A DNA stretch of 17,120 bases from Dehalococcoidia bacterium (lineage in GTDB: Bacteria; Chloroflexota; Dehalococcoidia; GIF9; UBA5620): NCBI GenBank assembly GCA_016783225.1, contig JADHWZ010000019.1, positions 1 to 17,120 on the forward strand, written 5' to 3'. Each line of letters opens with the position of its first letter. Within the stretch, counting starts at the first letter, position 1. Below are positions 14,345-17,120 of this stretch, piece by piece. The notes below the pieces were generated by a model. It was not told where the DNA came from, searched no databases, and saw nothing but the letters and a program-made list of their open reading frames with translations. The translations under genes were made by a program, and so were the position numbers.

Positions 14345-14578
14345 ATGAATATATTTGAGGTAATCAAGGAAGCTATCTGCAGGGTGCAGCCGGGGATTGA
14401 TGAAAACAGAATAGCCTCGAGCGCTCTGCTGAAGGAAGACTTAGAGATAGATTCTCTGGGTCGGGTAGAGCTGGCATTGGCGCTTGAAGATGCCTTTGGT
14501 CTCATCCTGCCAGATGAGGAATTGGAGGACATTGCCACCGTTGGTGACATAGTCTCTCTGGTTGAATCGAAGTCATAG
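14345..14578 (+). CDS. acpP: Acyl carrier protein
   Basis: A 77-residue acidic carrier protein that holds growing fatty acyl chains as thioesters on phosphopantetheine. The attachment site is Ser37 in EIDSLGRVELALALEDAF. The usual Asp after DSL is Gly here, which might affect docking to AcpS or FabF but is tolerated in other ACPs. Helices I-IV are recognisable, ending LPDEELEDIATVGDIVSLVE. Two ATGs lie in tandem at 14342 and 14345. I choose the second because AGGAG is six bases upstream of it and only three from the first. fabF starts 7 bp after the stop. The nearby AcpS probably activates this ACP. Confidence 0.93.
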   Translation: MNIFEVIKEAICRVQPGIDENRIASSALLKEDLEIDSLGRVELALALEDAFGLILPDEELEDIATVGDIVSLVESKS

Positions 14579-14585
14579 CAACGAA

Positions 14586-15821
14586 ATGCTTAATCGGGTT
14601 GTGGTCACTGGCTACGGAGCTATTACTCCGCTCGGCCCAAATGCTGAAGATACCTGGCACAAGTTAGTGGACGGTGTATCAGGCGTGGACTACATCAGTC
14701 TATTCGACGCCACAGATTTCAGTGTTAAGATAGCTGGCGAAGCAAAAGATTTCAACCCACTTGATTACCTGGACCCAACAACGGCTCGATACACAGATAG
14801 ATTCGCACAATTTGCTGTTGCAGCTAGCTTGCAAGCTATCGAGAAGGCCAAGCTCAAAATAGATGACACTAATAGATACGATATTGGCATTCTCGTAGGA
14901 AGTGGTATCGGGGGCTTAGGTACACTGTCACGGCAAGTTGAGGTATTGAACACACGGGGACCATCCAGGGTTAGCCCTTACGTTGCTCCGATGATGATAG
15001 CTGATAGCGCCCCAAGTCAGGTATCAATGAAAACGGGAATTATGGGGCCAAATCTAAGCTTGGTTTCATCTTGCTCGACAGGGACGGACTCTATAGGGAT
15101 AGCCTACAGAATGACTAAATATGGTGGGATTAGGCTGATGATTGCCGGTGGTGCTGATGCTGCTATTACTCCTCTTGGGGTTGCCGGTTTCTCGCAGGCT
15201 GGTGCACTGTCTAGGAATACTGGCCCGCAAAAGGCCTCCAGGCCATTTGATGCCAAACGTGACGGCTTTGTTATTGGTGAGGGCGCAGCGGTTCTAGTAC
15301 TAGAGAGTCTCGATTATGCCAAATCAAGAGGTGCCGCTATTTTGGCGGAAATTGTTGGCTATGGCGCAACATCGGATGCTTACCACATCACTCAACCGTT
15401 AGAAAGCGGTGAGGCAGCGGCCAAGGCAATTGAATTTGCCTTAGCCAATGTAGATCATGGTGAAGTCGATTATATTAATGCTCATGGGACATCAACACCG
15501 CTAAATGATGTGAGTGAGACTAGAGCTATTAAGAAGGTTTTCGGCGACAAAGCCTATGAAATTCCGATTAGCTCAATAAAATCAATGGTTGGCCATATGC
15601 TGGGTGCTGCCGGAGCACTTGAGGCAATCGTCTGCTGTAAAGTAGTGAACGAGAATATCATACCACCAACCATAAATCTTGAGAATCCTGATCCCGAATG
15701 TGACTTGGATTATGTGCCGAATGTGGCCAGGGCCAGCAATGTTCGTACAGCTGTTTCTAATTCCTTTGGTTTCGGTGGTCACAATTCCGTTCTTGTCATT
15801 AACAGATATTCTGAGTGTTAG
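14586..15821 (+). CDS. fabF: 3-oxoacyl-ACP synthase II (KAS II)
   Basis: The elongating ketosynthase of type II fatty-acid synthesis: it condenses malonyl-ACP with acyl-ACP. The Cys-His-His triad and Lys are complete: Cys163 (SLVSSCSTGTDSIG), His300 (NAHGTSTPLNDVSETRAI), Lys332 and His337 (SSIKSMVGHMLGAAGALEA). Cys163 falls at the same number as in the E. coli enzyme. The segment after the Cys reads STGTDS instead of the common ATGTHA. Length with this start is 411, normal for FabF. I chose the ATG at 14586, where the conserved MLNRVVVTGYGAITPLG begins. A TTG at 14562 would lie inside acpP and add eight unconserved residues. No ribosome site is visible, so coupling to acpP is likely. Confidence 0.95.
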   Translation: MLNRVVVTGYGAITPLGPNAEDTWHKLVDGVSGVDYISLFDATDFSVKIAGEAKDFNPLDYLDPTTARYTDRFAQFAVAASLQAIEKAKLKIDDTNRYDIGILVGSGIGGLGTLSRQVEVLNTRGPSRVSPYVAPMMIADSAPSQVSMKTGIMGPNLSLVSSCSTGTDSIGIAYRMTKYGGIRLMIAGGADAAITPLGVAGFSQAGALSRNTGPQKASRPFDAKRDGFVIGEGAAVLVLESLDYAKSRGAAILAEIVGYGATSDAYHITQPLESGEAAAKAIEFALANVDHGEVDYINAHGTSTPLNDVSETRAIKKVFGDKAYEIPISSIKSMVGHMLGAAGALEAIVCCKVVNENIIPPTINLENPDPECDLDYVPNVARASNVRTAVSNSFGFGGHNSVLVINRYSEC

Positions 15822-15839
15822 GGAGGACTACTGGCGAAG

Positions 15840-16211
15840 TTGTCAAGGATACGTGTCGGTACTGATATTATAGAGATACACCGTATCAAGCAGGCTATAC
15901 TGACCTGGGAGGATTCTTTTCTTAAGCGCATTTACACCGAGGCTGAACTGGAGAACTGCTGCAATGCGGCCTCAAGTCTGGCCGCCCGTTTTGCCGCCAA
16001 GGAAGCGGTGATGAAAGCTCTTGGCACCGGTACTAAAGGTTTGAGTTGGCGGGATATTGAGATTCTTTCAAATAGTGACGGTGGCCCCCTAGTTCGACTC
16101 CATTGCCGAGCCCAAGAGAGAGCCGAAGAGATCGGGGTGACCGCATTCTCTGTCACGATGTCACATACTAAACAATACGCTGTTGCTTTCGTAATTGGTG
16201 ATGCTGTCTAA
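15840..16211 (+). CDS. acpS: Holo-ACP synthase
   Basis: AcpS transfers 4'-phosphopantetheine from CoA to the serine of apo-ACP. The 123-residue protein has both family signatures: VGTDIIEIHRI with Mg-binding Asp9, and ARFAAKEAVMKALGTG with Glu55. It closes with VTMSHTKQYAVAFVI, also typical. The start is taken as TTG at 15840, 18 bp after fabF. A GGGAGG lies rather far upstream (about 13 bases), and an in-frame CTG at 15831 would sit closer to it, so the first residues are uncertain. The ATG of fabK overlaps its end by 11 bp. Presence beside acpP suggests the operon makes and activates its own carrier. Confidence 0.93.
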   Translation: MSRIRVGTDIIEIHRIKQAILTWEDSFLKRIYTEAELENCCNAASSLAARFAAKEAVMKALGTGTKGLSWRDIEILSNSDGGPLVRLHCRAQERAEEIGVTAFSVTMSHTKQYAVAFVIGDAV

Positions 16212-17120
16212 CCTGGTTCTCTGTAGGTTGCTGGGCATTAAATACCCAATTATTCAAGGTGGGATGGCTTGGCTTGGGACAAGTGAGCTAGTATCAGCGG
16301 TGTCCAACGCTGGCGGTTTGGGAATAATTGGCAGTGGAGATGCTCCCCCCGAATGGCTAAAAGACCAAGTCAGATCGACCAAGGGGAGGACTGACAAACC
16401 GTTTGCCGTTAATATTCTGCTCACGTCTCCTTTCCTGGAAGAGAACCTGAAGGTGATTTTGGATGAGAAGGTGGGCATCGTCACTTTCGGCGGTGGCAAT
16501 CCTGGCATTCATATTCCCGCTTTGAAGGAAGCCGGGATTAAGGTTATACCGGTTGTTTCCAGCGTGGCTTTGGCCCGGCGTCTGGAGAGGCTTGGCGTAG
16601 ACGCGATTATTGCTGAAGGCATGGAATCAGGTGGTCACGTTGGTGATACGGCCACCATGGCGTTGGTGCCGCAGGTAGTCAACAGTGTTAAGGTGCCGGT
16701 GATAGCTGCCGGCGGAATTGCTGATGGGCGAGGGTTGGTAGCTGCTTTGGCTCTTGGAGCTCAGGGAGTGCAGATGGGGACGCGGTTTGTTTGCTCCGAG
16801 GAGTGTGTTGGTCATCCAAGATTCAAGGAGCAAATCCTTCAGGCTCAAGATCGAGCGACAGTGGTTACTGGAGAGTCAACAGGGCATCCAGTGCGTTGTT
16901 TGGCGAATAAGCTAACGCGGCAATTCATGGCTCGAGAAAAGGCCGGAGCATCCAGCACAGAGTTGGAGGAACTTGGAAGGCGAAGACTGTCTTTGGGAGT
17001 CATTGAGGGCAACATAGAGGAAGGCTCGCTTATGGCAGGTCAAATAGCCGGGCTGATAAAAGAAATAAGACCGGTCAAAGCGATCATTGAGGATACTGTG
17101 GCTGAAGCCGAGAGGACAAT
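16201..17120 (+). CDS. fabK: Enoyl-ACP reductase II FabK-like (3' end outside window)
   Basis: An FMN-dependent TIM-barrel enzyme that reduces trans-2-enoyl-ACP in the last step of each elongation cycle. The reading frame is open from the ATG at 16201 to the window end, 306 codons, so only a short tail is probably missing. N-terminal LLGIKYPIIQGGMAWLGTSE and SNAGGLGIIGSG are typical, as is VGIVTFGGGNPG. EGMESGGHVGDTATMALVPQ contains His146, which corresponds to the catalytic His144 of the pneumococcal FabK. AAGGIADGRGLVAALALGAQ and GTRFVCSEEC form the phosphate-binding end of the barrel. Nitronate monooxygenases share this fold, but the position after acpS and fabF favours FabK. The start overlaps acpS by 11 bp. 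No fabI is present in the window. Confidence 0.88.
   Translation, partial: MLSNLVLCRLLGIKYPIIQGGMAWLGTSELVSAVSNAGGLGIIGSGDAPPEWLKDQVRSTKGRTDKPFAVNILLTSPFLEENLKVILDEKVGIVTFGGGNPGIHIPALKEAGIKVIPVVSSVALARRLERLGVDAIIAEGMESGGHVGDTATMALVPQVVNSVKVPVIAAGGIADGRGLVAALALGAQGVQMGTRFVCSEECVGHPRFKEQILQAQDRATVVTGESTGHPVRCLANKLTRQFMAREKAGASSTELEELGRRRLSLGVIEGNIEEGSLMAGQIAGLIKEIRPVKAIIEDTVAEAERT

Noticed and set aside
1..17120. CRISPR arrays, tRNA or rRNA genes, complete insertion sequences
   Set aside because: No regularly spaced repeats, no tRNA-like cloverleaf and no transposase were seen in reading both strands, though a search program was not available.

Overview
The window is a chromosomal segment of a bacterium that most resembles Chloroflexota, probably class Dehalococcoidia. 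Supporting signs are a SecG with the [14 protein letters not shown] signature, a class of serine acetyltransferase paired with CysRS, GatB-dependent tRNA amidation, FabK instead of FabI, and dispersed GTAG-type palindromes between genes. This placement is an inference from protein flavour; no rRNA gene is present.

Left part (1-7386) is housekeeping. On the + strand, the 3' end of a serine acetyltransferase gene overlaps cysS, linking cysteine synthesis to cysteinyl-tRNA charging. Facing it on the - strand is a tight run gatB-secG-SAM hydrolase-MBL hydrolase, preceded by a good sigma70-like promoter that would give gatB an almost leaderless mRNA. Upstream lies a 317-bp gene-free stretch full of palindromic repeats. 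One of these repeats supplies the last codons of a SpoU-family rRNA methyltransferase gene, which is followed by a PflX-like radical SAM protein.

Middle part (7387-11090) is accessory and rearranged. An AT-rich + strand group holds a HARE-like winged-helix/PD-(D/E)XK nuclease-like protein, a 59-residue CxC/CxC zinc-ribbon-like protein joined to it by an ATGA overlap, and an unrecognised 106-residue ORF in the same frame after a single TGA. Next is a 4-hydroxybutyryl-CoA dehydratase/HpaB-family gene, flanked on both sides by same-orientation pieces of the UPF0102 (yraN) gene. One piece lacks its 5' end and the other is a short tail with an internal deletion, so this locus has been duplicated or rearranged.

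Right part (11078-17120) combines a two-component system (LuxR/NarL-type regulator followed by a four-helix membrane HisKA_3 kinase) with a divergent fatty-acid/phospholipid cluster plsX-acpP-fabF-acpS-fabK. The kinase has the DesK-like build of membrane helices without a clear extracytoplasmic sensor. With this neighbourhood, a role in sensing the membrane and controlling lipid synthesis is a reasonable hypothesis, not a demonstrated one.

The strongest candidates for new biology are the HARE/nuclease plus zinc-ribbon cassette, the altered iron-sulfur ligand spacing in the dehydratase-like enzyme, and the repeat elements that have entered or border genes.
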